A stretch of 64,000 nucleotides of DNA from Parus major (lineage: Eukaryota > Chordata > Aves > Passeriformes > Paridae), in assembly GCF_001522545.3 (NCBI RefSeq), contig NC_031781.1:12715487-12779486 (forward strand). Direction: 5' to 3'. The notes beneath the pieces are model-generated. The model had not been told where the DNA came from, made no database searches, and saw only the letters and a list, made by a program, of their open reading frames with translations. The translations under genes were made by a program, and so were the position numbers. Position 1 is the first letter of the stretch. Each line of letters starts with the position of its first letter. Positions 63,420-64,000 of the stretch are shown one piece after another.

Positions 63420-63620
63420 AATCATTATAGATGTTAAGAAGCCTGTTTTGGAAATGATTAATGCTATTAATAATTTTCTAATTCAATAAAACCTCTCATC
63501 TTTGAACTCCTTGCAATATTTTTCTGCTTTCTTCAGCTTTTCACTAATTCAAACATATGACAAATACAGCTCTTCATTTCAGTTTTCTATTATTTCTCAT
63601 GTCTGATCAAATAAATTAAC
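63420..63620. promoter_or_regulatory. Possible conserved AT-rich noncoding element
   Basis: The block contains clustered homeodomain-type TAAT/ATTA words, for example GAAATGATTAATGC followed by TATTAATAATTTTC. That is common in deeply conserved developmental elements but also in ordinary AT-rich DNA. Confidence 0.15.
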
Positions 63621-64000
63621 AGACTTTCATTTCTTTCCCAGGAGTCATGCCTGTATGTTGATGAAGGCAGCATAAAAATATTACTTGTTCAAACAGGAGG
63701 GGTGAAAAGAAGGATAGAAGTTATCTTTTATTCACTGTTCCAAGCAAACCAGGGCTGCTGGTTCCATTCCTCTCATCCTGACATCTTTGCTAACCATAAA
63801 TATTGCAAGATTTGCAGAGCACCCATTGGTGTGGTTTAGGTGCACTGGGTTACAGTGTCCCCTCTCAATCCCTTCAGTACAGTAACAGTGATTTTAATCA
63901 CATCACGGTACTTCAGTCACTGGGAAGAATCAGCTGTCCTGTCTCCTGTGGCCGCTGCAGCCCAGCAGAGCAGAGTCCTGCTAATGCAGTTTGCTGTGTT
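63621..64000. other. Noncoding stretch at window end
   Basis: No feature was seen. Confidence 0.5.

Overview
This looks like a nuclear genome window from a vertebrate, most likely a bird. It is AT-rich with one strong CpG island, shows no bacterial or viral gene density, and has no long open reading frame matching a known family. The repeat content is avian or amniote. A 5'-truncated CR1 LINE tail (about 49.83-50.09 kb) has the typical avian CR1 3' end, and there are three much older CR1/L3-type LINE relics and at least two ancient MIR-like tRNA-SINE relics. I could not determine the species or chromosome.

Layout. From 1 to 10.5 kb the sequence is AT-rich, and the + strand looks A- and C-rich, as expected if it is transcribed leftward. 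It holds two tentative minus-strand exons (8,497-8,671 with a 58-codon open frame, and 1,542-1,678), a TATA/AATAAA-bearing patch that may be an LTR relic (7.2-7.6 kb), and an (AAAT)n microsatellite. From 10.54 to 11.2 kb lies a clear CpG-island promoter. Its minus strand carries a good splice donor (GACT|GTAAGT), its plus strand carries ATG|GTGAGG, and it contains an unusual triplicated 19-bp unit. A leftward gene with a noncoding first exon in the island and a start codon in the 8.5 kb exon is the best gene model here, but I do not recognise the product.

From 11.2 to 64 kb the sequence looks intergenic or intronic. It contains LINE and SINE relics, a (TA)n(TG)n microsatellite at 37.9 kb, a possible exon at 38,924-39,006, several low-complexity blocks that read like conserved noncoding elements (38.2, 55.85, 58.0 and 63.4 kb), and a second, smaller CpG-rich patch at 59.07-59.38 kb with a minus-strand splice donor. 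No tRNA, rRNA, CRISPR array, intact transposon or protein gene of known family was found.

The exon calls rest on splice signals and open frames read by eye and are tentative. The repeat calls rest on resemblance to remembered consensus sequences; the 49.8 kb and 53-54 kb CR1 calls are the firmest. No new multi-gene system is evident. The most worthwhile leads are the unidentified minus-strand gene and the tandem CTATCGC repeat inside its promoter.
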